Source: Streptomyces sp. NBC_01481 (GTDB lineage Bacteria; Actinomycetota; Actinomycetes; Streptomycetales; Streptomycetaceae). Taken from it: a stretch of 64,000 bases of DNA. The stretch lies in the NCBI RefSeq assembly GCF_026339995.1, contig NZ_JAPEPT010000002.1:421001-485000 (forward strand). Direction: 5' to 3'. Below the pieces are notes generated by a model. It saw nothing but the letters and a program-made list of their open reading frames with translations, did not search any database and was not told the DNA's origin. Below are positions 26,839-35,958 of this stretch, piece by piece. Position numbers and translations under genes: made by a program. Position 1 is the stretch's first letter; each line of letters starts with the position of its first letter.

Positions 26839-27240
26839 TCAGCGCTGTTCGGGCAGCCTGATCGTCCGTACGAGCGGCATGTCTGCGTACAGCTCGGGTT
26901 CTGCGGTCACCACGGGCCGGCCGTCCGGATAGTCAACGGTCGGGCGCGACAAGTGGATCGCGTGCCCGATCCGCCACTCGACCCCGTCACGGATCAGCGC
27001 CCCCACCGCGCACACACCGGAGAAGTCCAGCTCCACGATCTCGGCGGCGGGCAGGGCTCCCACATGTTCCGCAAGCCCCTTCCGCATGCCATCGGCAGCC
27101 ATCAGGCTGAGGGCGGGTACGTACACGTGCCTCGTCGGGCCGTGCTCCGTGTTGGACACAAACTGTGAGGCCAGCCGGTTGCCCGAGCCGAGCGCGAGGA
27201 GTGCGGTCTCGTCGTAGATCACCGCGGTGGATCCGCTCAC
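26839..27240 (-). CDS. PIN-like toxin
   Basis: A 133-residue protein starting AVIYDETALLALGSGNRL, a first strand with the acidic residue typical of PIN nucleases. YVPALSLMAADGMRK and GHAIHLSRPTVDYPDGRPVV follow, where PIN folds carry the remaining acidic and adenosine-contact residues. PIN toxins cleave RNA. The full set of four acidic residues cannot be assigned with certainty. GTG 27240 overlaps the stop of the preceding RHH antitoxin gene (GTGA), the classical toxin-second order. Confidence 0.7.
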   Translation of the reverse strand: MSGSTAVIYDETALLALGSGNRLASQFVSNTEHGPTRHVYVPALSLMAADGMRKGLAEHVGALPAAEIVELDFSGVCAVGALIRDGVEWRIGHAIHLSRPTVDYPDGRPVVTAEPELYADMPLVRTIRLPEQR

Positions 27241-27500
27241 AGACTGTCCACGGGCCGACCGGCCTCGAGCTCCTGCCAGACCTTTTCGGCCCTGTCGTGA
27301 TCCTCGTCCGTGAGCGTCACACCGAAGTGCGTCTCGCAGTAGGCCTTGGTCTCCTCGTACCGCTTCTGGAGCTCTTCCTTGGTGGGCGTGGCTCCGGCCA
27401 GCTCGGCGATTACATCGCGCATCGTCATGCCGCGCTCACGGGCAAGCACCAGGAGGCGGTCGCGGACAGCGGGGTCAACCTTGACGGTGGTGTCAGCCAT
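27237..27500 (-). CDS. Ribbon-helix-helix antitoxin
   Basis: An 87-residue acidic protein. MADTTVKVDPAVRDRLLVLA and RERGMTMRDVIAELAG form the N-terminal ribbon-helix-helix DNA-binding unit. The C-terminal half (YEETKAYCETHFGVTLTDED) is a charged helix expected to wrap the toxin. It is the first gene of the module, and its start codon lies 8 bp from the palindromic operator at 27508-27524. ATG 27500 is chosen over an upstream start that would run through the operator. Confidence 0.82.
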   Translation of the reverse strand: MADTTVKVDPAVRDRLLVLARERGMTMRDVIAELAGATPTKEELQKRYEETKAYCETHFGVTLTDEDHDRAEKVWQELEAGRPVDSL

Positions 27501-27505
27501 GACGG

Positions 27506-27524
27506 CAGTATACCAGCGGTATAC
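27506..27524 (-). promoter_or_regulatory. Operator/-10 region of the RHH-PIN toxin-antitoxin module
   Basis: GTATACC (27508-27514) and GGTATAC (27518-27524) form a perfect 7-bp dyad with a 3-base centre, as RHH autorepressors recognise. On the minus strand TATACT (27512-27507) is a good -10 element only 6 bases from the ATG, so the mRNA may be leaderless and the promoter is buried in the operator. Confidence 0.75.
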
Positions 27525-27782
27525 CACCTTGGGCCGGTCTAACTGGATGGTCACAACGACCTTCTTCCGCTCGGGGGCAAGTGCTAACGGACTATGCCAG
27601 CATCAGAGTTCGACCGCCCGGCTCATCGAGACGCTTCACCCCTCAGGGTGACGGCACCCGCCCCGCTGAACCCCCGGCGAACATCCGGCGTCGGCCCCCT
27701 CAAACCCCTCCCCCTCCCCCCGCCCACCTCTTACGGTGGCCGCCCCGCCATGCGTGCGAGCAGACGACGAGGAGAAGACCCC

Positions 27783-29309
27783 GTGGAGTGGCTCAGTGCC
27801 GAGAACGCCGTGGCCGTGCTCACCGCCGCGCTCGGCATCCTGGCCTCTGTGGCCGTGCTCTGGTACGAGCGACGGGTGCCGCGGCGCAAACGCATCGGGT
27901 ATCGCGTCCAGCTGGACACCCCCATCGGCAGCGACGTACGCGCCGGGCGGCCCAACTTCCGGCTCGGGCTGTTCAATGAGGCCCCGGAGATGTCCGACGC
28001 CACACTCGTCCTGCTGCGCATCGAGAACGACGGCTCGCAGAGCATCGCCAACGACGACTACACCGGACGTGAAATCCACGGCCTGACCGCCGAGTTCACC
28101 GACCGGACCGTACGGGCCATCGCCGTCACCCAGCCCCCGGGTGCCGAGTATCTGATGGACCACTTCACCCCGGCCGCGGGCATGCGCCACTCCGGCAGCA
28201 CGATCCATCTGCCGCGGGTCCCGCTCAACCGGGGCCAGCACTTCAAGCTGCTGGTGCTCCTCACCGGCGGCCCGATCGGCTGCGAGGTCAAGGTCACCGG
28301 CGGAATCCGCGACGGCGATGTGATGCCCAACCGCAGCACGACGCCCGACGACAAGGCCCCGCTGTTCAGCCGGGCGGCCCGCTGGATCACCGTGCTGCTG
28401 ACCGTCTGCGTGGTCACGCTCGCCACGATCATCGTCGTACGGGACGACACCCGGCCCCCGATCGGCTGTGCCAAGGGCACGCTGAGGCTGACCGGTTCGA
28501 CCGCCTTCGCGCCCGTCGTGAAGGAGCTGGCGAAGAAGTACGAGAGGGACTGCGAAGGTTCCACCGTCATCGTCGACGCGCACGGCAGCACTGCGGGGAT
28601 AAGAGCGCTCGCGGAGGCGGGCGCGCAGTCCACGAAGGGCTCCCCCGCGCTGATCGCCCTCGCCGACGGGCCCAAGCCCGGCGGCTATCCGCAGCTGCGC
28701 GAGGACCGCGTCGCCGTCTCCGTCTTCGCGCTCGTCGTCAACGACAAGGTGCCCGTGCGGAATCTGTCGACCGGCGACATCCGCAGGCTCTACCGCGGCG
28801 AGATCACCAACTGGAAGCAGCTGGGCGGGCCAGCTCTGCCCGTCCTGCTGGTCAGCAGGGACGCCAACTCCGGTACGCGCGAGGTGTTCCAGCGCCGGGT
28901 GCTGCTGCGCAACGAGCCCGCGAACTCCTCGCGCGACTGCGAGAGCAAGGACGACGGCGAGGCGAAGGTCCTGCGCTGCGAACTCGACAGTACGGAACAG
29001 GTGCTGGCCACCGTGGCGCGGCTGCCGGGAGCGATCGGCTACAGCGAACTGCGCGCCGGGGCCGGGCTGAAGGGGCTGCACCGGCTGGACATCGACGGGG
29101 ATCCGCCGTCGGTGGACGACATCGGCGAGAGCAAGTACCCGTACCGGGAGATCGAGTACGCGTACACCTACGGCCAGCCGCCGGCGGACTCACTGGCCTC
29201 CAGCTTCCTCGGCTACATGAGCCGGGGGAACGGGCAGGACGTCATCCGCACGCACGGCCACCTGCCGTGCGCGACGCCCAAGGGGCTGCGGATCTGCGGC
29301 GAGGGCTAG
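27783..29309 (+). CDS. Membrane protein with C-terminal PstS-like solute-binding domain
   Basis: A 508-residue protein (GTG 27783, AGGAG 8 bases upstream). Helix 1 lies near 8-26 (VAVLTAALGILASVAVLWYE). A cytoplasmic or loop domain of about 170 residues follows, then helix 2 near 205-225 (WITVLLTVCVVTLATIIVV) and an extracellular type-2 periplasmic-binding domain. That domain carries LRLTGSTAFAPVVKELAKKY, NLSTGDIRRLYRGEITNWKQ and the PstS-type anion loop SRDANSGTREVF. Tethering a phosphate-binding-like domain to the membrane without ABC genes suggests sensing rather than uptake. It ends exactly at the CTAG boundary of the MITE-like element and precedes a Ser/Thr kinase. Confidence 0.82.
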   Translation: MEWLSAENAVAVLTAALGILASVAVLWYERRVPRRKRIGYRVQLDTPIGSDVRAGRPNFRLGLFNEAPEMSDATLVLLRIENDGSQSIANDDYTGREIHGLTAEFTDRTVRAIAVTQPPGAEYLMDHFTPAAGMRHSGSTIHLPRVPLNRGQHFKLLVLLTGGPIGCEVKVTGGIRDGDVMPNRSTTPDDKAPLFSRAARWITVLLTVCVVTLATIIVVRDDTRPPIGCAKGTLRLTGSTAFAPVVKELAKKYERDCEGSTVIVDAHGSTAGIRALAEAGAQSTKGSPALIALADGPKPGGYPQLREDRVAVSVFALVVNDKVPVRNLSTGDIRRLYRGEITNWKQLGGPALPVLLVSRDANSGTREVFQRRVLLRNEPANSSRDCESKDDGEAKVLRCELDSTEQVLATVARLPGAIGYSELRAGAGLKGLHRLDIDGDPPSVDDIGESKYPYREIEYAYTYGQPPADSLASSFLGYMSRGNGQDVIRTHGHLPCATPKGLRICGEG

Positions 29310-29471
29310 GGGGTGTCCGGCGGATCAGGCTGGATCAGGGAGCGGCGTCATGCGGCTTCGGATCCAAGGCGGAGGAGGGAGGCATGGCGGAGCCATGCCG
29401 ACCGACGACAACGCCGGAGACGGAGTCGCAGGGCGTCGCGAGCCCAGCCTGTTCCGCCGGACACCCCCTAG
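29306..29471. mobile_element. 166-bp MITE-like element with 28-bp terminal inverted repeats
   Basis: CTAGGGGGTGTCCGGCGGA (29306-29324) is repeated perfectly inverted at 29453-29471. After one mismatch, CAGGCTGG (29326-29333) also pairs with CCAGCCTG (29444-29451). The interior has no gene. The left CTAG provides the TAG stop of the PstS-like gene, and the right end is 18 bp before the next kinase start. A degenerate relative lies at about 50978-51178. Confidence 0.8.
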
Positions 29472-29489
29472 CCTCGTAGGCTTCGGCGC

Positions 29490-31487
29490 ATGGAACAGCT
29501 CGCGCCCCAGGATCCGCCCTCCATAGGTGAGTACAGTCTGCTCGGCCGCCTCGGCGAGGGCGGTATGGGACGGGTCTACCTCGCACGTTCCGCAGGCGGC
29601 CGCACGGTGGCCGTCAAGCTCATCAAGGCCGAGCTCGCCGGGCAGCCGGAGTTCCGTCACCGCTTCCGGCAGGAGGTGGCCGCCGCACGCCGGGTCGGCG
29701 GGGAGTGGACCGCGCCCGTGCTGGACGCGGACACCGAGGCGGCGGAGCCGTGGGTGGCGACCGGGTATGTCGCCGGACCCTCGCTGCTGCAGGTCGTACG
29801 AGAGAGGCCGCTGCCTCAGGAGTCGGTGCGGACATTGGCGTACGGGCTGGCCGGCGCGCTGCGGAGTGTGCACGGGGCCGGTCTCGTGCACCGGGATCTG
29901 AAGCCGTCCAACGTCCTGGTCACCATCGCCGGTCCCCGGGTCATCGACTTCGGCATCGCCCGCGCGCTGGAGAACGCGTCCGATGAACTGACGCAGACCG
30001 GCGTGGTGGTGGGGTCGCCGGGCTACATGTCGCCCGAGCAGATCCAGGGCGAGCGGGTCGGTCCCGCGGGCGACGTCTTCTCGCTGGGCTCGGTGCTGGC
30101 GTATGCGGCGACCGGGCGGCTGCCGTTCGGGCGTTCGGACACCGGGATCCACGCGGTCATGTTCCGCATCGTGAGCGAGGAGCCCGATCTGAGCGGTGTG
30201 GACGGGGAGTTGCGGCAGCTGATCGCGGACTGTCTGGCCAAGGACCCGGCACAGCGGCCGACGCCGGAGCAGATCGTGGAGCGCACGCGCCCCGCCGATC
30301 CGGCCGCGCCCTGGCTGCCCGCGGCTCTGATCGCACAGCTCGGGCAGCACGCGGTGTCGCTGCTCGACGCCGATACGCCGTCCAGGGGCGCCGCCGCGAA
30401 CCCACCGGCGTACGCCGCCGCCCCGGCACCCGGAACCTCCGGTGGCGCGCCCGCAACTCCCATGCCCGGAGCCCCCTACGGCCCCTGGGTACAGGCCCAC
30501 CTCACGAGCGCCGACGCACCCGACACCACCGGCACCCAGGCACGCAAGCGCTCCCGGCGCACCGTGGCGATCGCCGGTGTCGCCGTGGCAGCGCTGCTGG
30601 GCGCGTCCTTCACCGCCGTCACGCTCCTGCGCGGTGACGGAGACACCGTGAGCAGCCGACCGGGCGGCGGCGGGCCGACCACCGGAGCGCCCGGCGCGGT
30701 CGGGCAGGGCAAGGGCAAGGAGTCGCTGTCCTCGTCCGAGCCCGGGAGCGGCGCGAGCGCGGATGCCAAGGACCCGGCAGCCAAGGACCCGGCGGGCAAG
30801 AAGCCGGGAGCGCCGGGGAAGCCCGCAGGACCGGCCGCGCTGCCCGCCGCGTATGCCGGGTCCTGGACCGGCAGCGTCTTCCGCGACGGTGCCGACACCG
30901 GGTCGGAGCGCCGGATCACCCTCTCCCCCGGCACGGTCGGCGACACGGTCGTCGCGAGCATCAGCGTGGGCGAGAGCTATCTGTGCAAGGGCACCGGCAA
31001 GCTGCTTGCGGCAGGCGGCGGTTCGATCCGTATCGACACCGGAGTCACCGCGAGCACGCCCGCCGGAAAGTGTTCCGCCATCGGCGAGCAGACCCTGACA
31101 GCGCGCTCCGACGGCACCCTCGCGTGGACGGCGAGCGGCGGCCGGACCTCGACACTGCGCAGGGCGGGCTCCGACCGGATCCCGGGAAGCTTCCTGGGCT
31201 CGTGGGAGCGGTCGCTGAGCGGCTCGAAGGGTGCGCAGCGGCTGACCGTCAAACAGGGCGCAGTGGGCAGCAGCGTCATCACCTTCACGACGACGACGGA
31301 CGGCGCGACCTGTACGTCGGACGCCGAGCTGTTCTCGGCGGGGGACCGCGTCGTGATCGGGCCTTCCCGGGTGCTGAGCGGCGACTGCGCGGCGGCCGGG
31401 TCGTCGGTCCTGACGGTGAGCGGCAGCACGCTGACCCGGTCCTTCCTCGACACGGGCAACTCGCCGCGCGAGTACCGGCGTCCGTAA
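29490..31487 (+). CDS. Transmembrane Ser/Thr protein kinase with two GSW/Cys2 extracellular modules
   Basis: A 665-residue Hanks-type kinase closely related to the one at 23036 (same start pattern, K43, HRDLKPSN with D136, DFG at 153-155). The transmembrane helix is at 358-380, followed by a Lys/Asp/Pro-rich linker. The outer part holds two copies of the module seen once in the sister kinase: 455-555 (GSWTGSV, C499, C528) and 566-660 (GSWERSL, C608, C633), each probably a small beta barrel closed by a disulfide. No ribosome site is evident before ATG 29490, and the leader comes from the MITE-like element. Confidence 0.92.
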   Translation: MEQLAPQDPPSIGEYSLLGRLGEGGMGRVYLARSAGGRTVAVKLIKAELAGQPEFRHRFRQEVAAARRVGGEWTAPVLDADTEAAEPWVATGYVAGPSLLQVVRERPLPQESVRTLAYGLAGALRSVHGAGLVHRDLKPSNVLVTIAGPRVIDFGIARALENASDELTQTGVVVGSPGYMSPEQIQGERVGPAGDVFSLGSVLAYAATGRLPFGRSDTGIHAVMFRIVSEEPDLSGVDGELRQLIADCLAKDPAQRPTPEQIVERTRPADPAAPWLPAALIAQLGQHAVSLLDADTPSRGAAANPPAYAAAPAPGTSGGAPATPMPGAPYGPWVQAHLTSADAPDTTGTQARKRSRRTVAIAGVAVAALLGASFTAVTLLRGDGDTVSSRPGGGGPTTGAPGAVGQGKGKESLSSSEPGSGASADAKDPAAKDPAGKKPGAPGKPAGPAALPAAYAGSWTGSVFRDGADTGSERRITLSPGTVGDTVVASISVGESYLCKGTGKLLAAGGGSIRIDTGVTASTPAGKCSAIGEQTLTARSDGTLAWTASGGRTSTLRRAGSDRIPGSFLGSWERSLSGSKGAQRLTVKQGAVGSSVITFTTTTDGATCTSDAELFSAGDRVVIGPSRVLSGDCAAAGSSVLTVSGSTLTRSFLDTGNSPREYRRP

Positions 31488-31525
31488 GAACGGGTCGACA
31501 AGAACGGGTCTGTGAGAACGCAGAG

Positions 31526-31557
31526 CGCCCCGGGCGGCCGAGAGGCCGACCGGGGCG
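31526..31557. terminator. Bidirectional terminator between convergent kinase genes
   Basis: CGCCCCGG (31526-31533) pairs with CCGGGGCG (31550-31557), with an inner GGCC-GAGA-GGCC stem. It lies 38 bp after the plus-strand kinase and 49 bp after the minus-strand kinase, so it can serve both. Just before it, AAGAACGGGTC is directly repeated. Confidence 0.75.
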
Positions 31558-31606
31558 AGCCTCAACCCCAGGAACCCGGTGGGTCGAGGTGCGGGAGGAG
31601 GGCAGG

Positions 31607-33352
31607 TCAGCCCCCCTCGGCCGGCATGACCCGGGTCACCTTGCCCTTGGGGTCGGCCTCGATGTAGGCGCTCTCGTAGTCGTCGGCCAGGTAGACGGCG
31701 AGGTTCGGCGGCGTGTCGAACGTTTCGTTGCGCCCGTTGACGATCAGGTAGCGTGAGGTCGGATTCTTCACATTCAGGTCCTTCTCGGCCCTGGCCAGCA
31801 GAGCAGGGACGACATCCCAGTCGAATTCGTCCAGGCTGAACGGGAGTTCGCCACCCATGAGCGTGCTGCTGATGATGCCCTTGGTCGCCCCCTCGCCGGC
31901 GCGGTAGGTCCAGCTGTCGTAGCGCTTGTCGCTCCCCTTGACCATGACGGACACGGAGATGTGCTCCGGGTAGACGGTGAAGTCACCCGCCCTGTTGGTG
32001 CCTGTCTTCTCCTTGATCTCCTTGATCGCCATCCGGATGCCGGCGGGCGTGAGCAGGTCGACCTTGTCCGTCTTCTCCGGCTCCGACTTCTCCGGCGAGG
32101 CGGAGGATGTCGAGGTCGGTGTCGGGGTCCGCGAGCTGGTGGCCGACGAATCACCCAGTGAGTTCGCGCCCTTGTCATCGCCCTGCCCGCCGCCGTCCGG
32201 CAGCAGGGACCACACCAGGACGCCGGCCAGCACGGTCGCGGCGACGGACGACGCGATCGCGATCCGGCGCTTCGCACGGGTGCCCGTCCGGGGCGGTGTC
32301 TGCCGTGTAGGACCCATGGGGTAGGGGGTCGGCGGCCCCATGGGGCCGCGCACTGCATCATGCGGAGTCGCGGGTCCGAAGCCCATCGGCGGCCCGAACC
32401 CGGGCGGTGCGGGCGGCGGGGTCGCCGGTCCTGGCAGCGGGGTCGCCGGTCCCGGCGGGGGCGTCAGCCGGTACGACGTGGTCCCCCCGGTCCCGCTCTG
32501 TGTGCCTGCCTCACCCTGAGCCGCCTCCGCGAGCATCCGGTCGACGGTCTCAGGGTCCGGCCGCGCGGCCGGGTCCTTGACGAGAACGGCGGCCAGTACC
32601 CCTGCCAGCGCACCCGCCCGGCGGGGAGGCGGAAGCTCCTCCTTGAGCACGGCGGCCAAGGTCGCCAGCGTCGTCCCCCTGCGCAGCGGATGGTTCCCCT
32701 CGACGGCGACGTACAGCATCATCGCCAGTGACCACAGGTCCGAGCCCGGGCCGCCGTCGTCGCCGGAGATACGCTCGGGCGCCATGTAGTCGGGCGTGCC
32801 GATGATCGACCCGGTCATGGTCAGCGAGGTCGACTCCCGGATCGCCGCGATGCCGAAGTCGGTGAGGACGGGGCGCCCGTCGGGCCGCATCAGGACATTG
32901 GCGGGTTTCACGTCACGGTGCTGGATGCCGACGTCGTGCGCGGCCCGCAGCGCGGCCAGCACGTCCCGCCCCATCCTGGCCGCCTCGACCGGCGTCATCG
33001 GCCCCTTGTTCAGCCGGTCCTGGAGCGATCCGCCGGTGACCAGCTCCATGACGAGCCACGGATAGGTGTGCTCGGCGCCGTCCACAATGTGGTGGATGGT
33101 CACCACGTGGGGATGGTTGACCCGGGCGAGCGCCCGCGCCTCCCGCAGCACTCTCTCCCGCAGCATCGCCGCGGCCTCGGGGTCGTGCTCGGCGAGCCCG
33201 GGATCGGGCGGCCGCACCTCCTTGAGGGCCACGGCCCGGTCCAGCGCCAGATCGCGCGCTCGCCACACCATGCCCATACCGCCGCCACCGAGCCGGGCCT
33301 CCAGCTCGAAGCGCCCGTCGATGACCCGTCTGCCGGATTCCCCGTCGCTCAT
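31607..33352 (-). CDS. Transmembrane Ser/Thr protein kinase, distinct outer domain
   Basis: A 581-residue kinase: glycine loop LGGGGMGMVWRARD, catalytic K44, HRDVKPANVLM and DFG (TDFGIAAI). A Pro/Gly-rich linker follows, then one helix (IAIASSVAATVLAGVLVWSL, about 368-390) and an extracellular domain of about 150 residues (IRMAIKEIKEKTGTNRAGDF to the end) unrelated to the GSW modules. The outer domain has no cysteines, and its YPEHISVSVMV and YLIVNGR segments suggest an alpha/beta fold. ATG 33352 is preferred to an upstream GTG. It is convergent with the kinase at 29490. Confidence 0.92.
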   Translation of the reverse strand: MSDGESGRRVIDGRFELEARLGGGGMGMVWRARDLALDRAVALKEVRPPDPGLAEHDPEAAAMLRERVLREARALARVNHPHVVTIHHIVDGAEHTYPWLVMELVTGGSLQDRLNKGPMTPVEAARMGRDVLAALRAAHDVGIQHRDVKPANVLMRPDGRPVLTDFGIAAIRESTSLTMTGSIIGTPDYMAPERISGDDGGPGSDLWSLAMMLYVAVEGNHPLRRGTTLATLAAVLKEELPPPRRAGALAGVLAAVLVKDPAARPDPETVDRMLAEAAQGEAGTQSGTGGTTSYRLTPPPGPATPLPGPATPPPAPPGFGPPMGFGPATPHDAVRGPMGPPTPYPMGPTRQTPPRTGTRAKRRIAIASSVAATVLAGVLVWSLLPDGGGQGDDKGANSLGDSSATSSRTPTPTSTSSASPEKSEPEKTDKVDLLTPAGIRMAIKEIKEKTGTNRAGDFTVYPEHISVSVMVKGSDKRYDSWTYRAGEGATKGIISSTLMGGELPFSLDEFDWDVVPALLARAEKDLNVKNPTSRYLIVNGRNETFDTPPNLAVYLADDYESAYIEADPKGKVTRVMPAEGG

Positions 33353-33522
33353 GGGCGGGAGCCTACGAGGTGCCGGTGACACAGCCCTGCGCAGGTGCCT
33401 CCATCGTTACCCCGGCCGACGCGCTGTACGTCGGCATGCGTGGGTCGCACCGAGGAACTCGCCGAAAGCGCCGGGCCGTTCACCACCAAGGTGACCTGGC
33501 GCAACGCCGAGGGACGACACGA

Positions 33523-33547
33523 GGCGCCCCGCACCATCCGGGGCGCC
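33523..33547 (-). terminator. Terminator after purA
   Basis: GGCGCCCCG (33523-33531) and CGGGGCGCC (33539-33547) form a 9-bp GC stem with a 7-base loop, 27 bp downstream of the purA stop on the minus strand. Streptomyces terminators commonly lack the U-tract. Confidence 0.75.
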
Positions 33548-33573
33548 CCTAGGGCCTGTCGTTCGAATCCCTG

Positions 33574-34857
33574 TTACAGGAACGAGTTGATCTCGATCGT
33601 CTCGGTGCGGCCCGGGCCCACACCGATCGCCGAGATCGGCGCGCCCGACAACTCCTCCAGCGCCTTCACATAGTCCTGCGCGTTCTTCGGCAGGTCGTCG
33701 AAGGTCTTCGCCTTGGTGATGTCCTCGGACCAGCCCGGCAGGTACTCGTACACCGGCTTCGCGTGGTGGAAGTCGGTCTGGGAGTACGGCAGCTCCTCGA
33801 CCCGCTTGCCGTCGATCTCGTACGCGACACACACCGGGATCTGCTCCCAGCCGGTCAGGACGTCCAGCTTGGTGAGGAAGAAGTCGGTCAGGCCGTTGAC
33901 CCGCGTCGCGTACCGCGCGATGACCGCGTCGAACCAGCCGCAGCGGCGGTCACGGCCGGTCGTCACACCGCGCTCGTGGCCGATACGGCGCAGCGCCTCG
34001 CCGTCGTCGTCGAAGAGCTCCGTCGGGAAGGGACCCGCGCCGACGCGCGTGGTGTACGCCTTGAGGATGCCGATGACCCGGCTGATCTTCGTCGGACCCA
34101 CGCCCGCGCCCGTACAGGCGCCGCCCGCGGTCGGGTTCGAGGAGGTGACGAAGGGGTACGTGCCGTGGTCGACGTCGAGCAGCGTGCCCTGGCCGCCCTC
34201 GAAGAGGACGACCTTGCCCTGGTCGATGGCGTTGTTCAGGATCAGCGTCGTGTCGGCAACGTACGGCTTGATCTGCTCCGCGTACTGGAGCATCTCCTCG
34301 ACGATCTTCCCGGCCTCGATCGCGCGCCGGTTGTAGACCTTGGCGAGCAGCTGGTTCTTGGACTCCAGCGCCGCCTCGACCTTCTGCTCCAGGATCGACT
34401 CGTCGTAGAGGTCCTGGACGCGGATGCCGACGCGGTTGATCTTGTCGGCGTAGGTCGGGCCGATTCCGCGGCCGGTCGTGCCGATCTTCCGCTTACCGAG
34501 GAACCGTTCCGTCACCTTGTCGAGGGTGACGTTGTACGGAGTGATCAGATGGGCGTTACCGCTGATCAGGAGCTTGGACGTGTCGACGCCGCGGTCGTTC
34601 AGCCCGCTCAGCTCGGAGAGCAGAACCGCCGGGTCCACAACGACGCCGTTGCCAATGACCGGGGTACATCCCGGCGAGAGGATTCCGGAAGGGAGGAGAT
34701 GCAGCGCATACTTCTGGTCGCCCACGACAACCGTGTGGCCGGCGTTGTTGCCGCCCTGATAGCGCACCACATAATCGACGGATCCACCGAGGAGGTCGGT
34801 GGCCTTTCCCTTGCCCTCGTCACCCCACTGAGCACCGAGCAGCACAAGTGCGGGCAC
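33574..34857 (-). CDS. purA: Adenylosuccinate synthetase
   Basis: A 427-residue enzyme with [18 protein letters not shown] at the N terminus (GTP/IMP-binding loop), the [10 protein letters not shown] motif, and [20 protein letters not shown]. It converts IMP and aspartate to adenylosuccinate with GTP hydrolysis, the committed step to AMP, in the cytoplasm. The length is typical. GTG start with GGAAGGGG 8 bases upstream. It is transcribed alone, divergent from the diacylglycerol-kinase-like gene, with a hairpin in the shared leader. Confidence 0.97.
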   Translation of the reverse strand: MPALVLLGAQWGDEGKGKATDLLGGSVDYVVRYQGGNNAGHTVVVGDQKYALHLLPSGILSPGCTPVIGNGVVVDPAVLLSELSGLNDRGVDTSKLLISGNAHLITPYNVTLDKVTERFLGKRKIGTTGRGIGPTYADKINRVGIRVQDLYDESILEQKVEAALESKNQLLAKVYNRRAIEAGKIVEEMLQYAEQIKPYVADTTLILNNAIDQGKVVLFEGGQGTLLDVDHGTYPFVTSSNPTAGGACTGAGVGPTKISRVIGILKAYTTRVGAGPFPTELFDDDGEALRRIGHERGVTTGRDRRCGWFDAVIARYATRVNGLTDFFLTKLDVLTGWEQIPVCVAYEIDGKRVEELPYSQTDFHHAKPVYEYLPGWSEDITKAKTFDDLPKNAQDYVKALEELSGAPISAIGVGPGRTETIEINSFL

Positions 34858-34948
34858 AGGCGTACACCCCTTCCGGGCGGGGCAAGACCAAGGTCAGGGG
34901 GCCTGAGCCGTGCCTGAGTCTTCGGACCGGTTGCCCCGGAATAGACGA

Positions 34949-34976
34949 AGCCCCTGGCGCAATAGCGCAAGGGGCT
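34949..34976. promoter_or_regulatory. Hairpin in the purA leader / divergent promoter region
   Basis: AGCCCCTGGCGC (34949-34960) and GCGCAAGGGGCT (34965-34976) pair over 12 bp with one mismatch and an AATA loop, about 92 bp upstream of purA and 35 bp upstream of the divergent gene. No minus-strand gene lies upstream that would need a terminator, so a leader or attenuator role is possible. Confidence 0.4.
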
Positions 34977-35010
34977 CTTGCACAAAGATGCTACCCGAGG
35001 AAGGACCGAG

Positions 35011-35847
35011 GTGTCGGCTCACGACCAGCTACTGGTGGTCATCGACCCGGTCGCCCGCCGGAATGACGGCGAGTCCGTGCGGATCGCGAAAGATGTGCTG
35101 TGTGGCGGGTCGGAGGCGAAAATCTGTCTCCCCGAGGGGCCGGAGGAATTCGCGCGGGCACTGGCCCGCAGGGGGTCGCGCAGGCCCGTGGTGGTGGGTG
35201 ACGACCGGACGCTGCTGCGTGCGGTGGCACTGCTGCACCGTGACCGCTGGCTCGGCGACGGGGCACTGGCGATGGTCCCGGTGGGGCCTTCCGTAGAACT
35301 GGCGCATGCGCTGGGGGTGCCGCGGGGGGCGGTGGCCGCGGCCCGCGCGGTGCTCGACGGGGTCGTACGGCGGCTCGATCTGCTGGTGGACGAGAGCGAC
35401 GGGGTGGTGCTGGGGGATCTGGCGATCCCGGCTGCCGCGGGGCCGGTGGCGGTTCCCACGGCGAACGGCGCGGGCGGCGCGTCCGTGTGGGACACCTGCC
35501 GCTCGCTGGTGCGCACCCTGGTCCGCCCGGCACCGCCCGCTCCCGCGGTACGGACCCAACGGCTGCGGGTGGAAGCCGACGGGGTGCTGCTGACGGACCT
35601 GGACCGCCTGGTGGAGGCCGTGACGGTACGGGCGGGGGGCGGGCGCGCGGAGGTGATTGTGCGGCACGGCGCCCACACCGAACCGGTCATGGCGCGGGCC
35701 CTGACGGTGACGGTGTCGGGCGCGGACTTCCGCTACCGGGCGGACGCACTGATCACCGGCCCGGTCCGGACCCGGACATGGACACTGAGACCGGGTGCGT
35801 GGGGCCTGACCCTGCCGTCGACGGCGGGCGCGGCGGGGGGCGGGTAG
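35011..35847 (+). CDS. Diacylglycerol-kinase catalytic-domain-like protein
   Basis: A 278-residue protein starting at GTG (AGGAAGGA upstream). QLLVVIDPVARRNDGESVRI resembles the first strand and loop of lipid/NAD kinase-like catalytic domains; VVVGDDRTLLRAVALLH is in the place of the GGDGT nucleotide motif but is degenerate. The C-terminal half is beta-rich, as in diacylglycerol/sphingosine kinase proteins. Loss of the strict GGDGT motif means activity is doubtful. It is divergent from purA and followed by a strong terminator. Confidence 0.65.
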   Translation: MSAHDQLLVVIDPVARRNDGESVRIAKDVLCGGSEAKICLPEGPEEFARALARRGSRRPVVVGDDRTLLRAVALLHRDRWLGDGALAMVPVGPSVELAHALGVPRGAVAAARAVLDGVVRRLDLLVDESDGVVLGDLAIPAAAGPVAVPTANGAGGASVWDTCRSLVRTLVRPAPPAPAVRTQRLRVEADGVLLTDLDRLVEAVTVRAGGGRAEVIVRHGAHTEPVMARALTVTVSGADFRYRADALITGPVRTRTWTLRPGAWGLTLPSTAGAAGGG

Positions 35848-35921
35848 GGCCGGGGCCGCACAAGCGGGGGACAGGCGGGCGAAAGGCGGGAGCGGCCGAG
35901 AGATCAGGCCGTGAGAAGCGT

Positions 35922-35946
35922 GGCGCCGGGCCGTCGGCCCGGCGCC
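35922..35946. terminator. Terminator between convergent genes
   Basis: GGCGCCGGGCC (35922-35932), a GTC loop, then GGCCCGGCGCC (35936-35946): an 11-bp perfect stem, 75 bp after the plus-strand gene and 13 bp after the minus-strand gene, able to stop both transcripts. Confidence 0.85.
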
Positions 35947-35958
35947 GGGGTCTTCGGG

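Noticed and set aside
27636..29081. Long minus-strand frame opposite the PstS-like gene
   Set aside because: No family resemblance, and its codon positions are the mirror of a well-supported gene.
33555..33585. GTTCGAATCC resembling a tRNA T-loop after purA
   Set aside because: The T-stem does not pair and no acceptor, D or anticodon arms are present.
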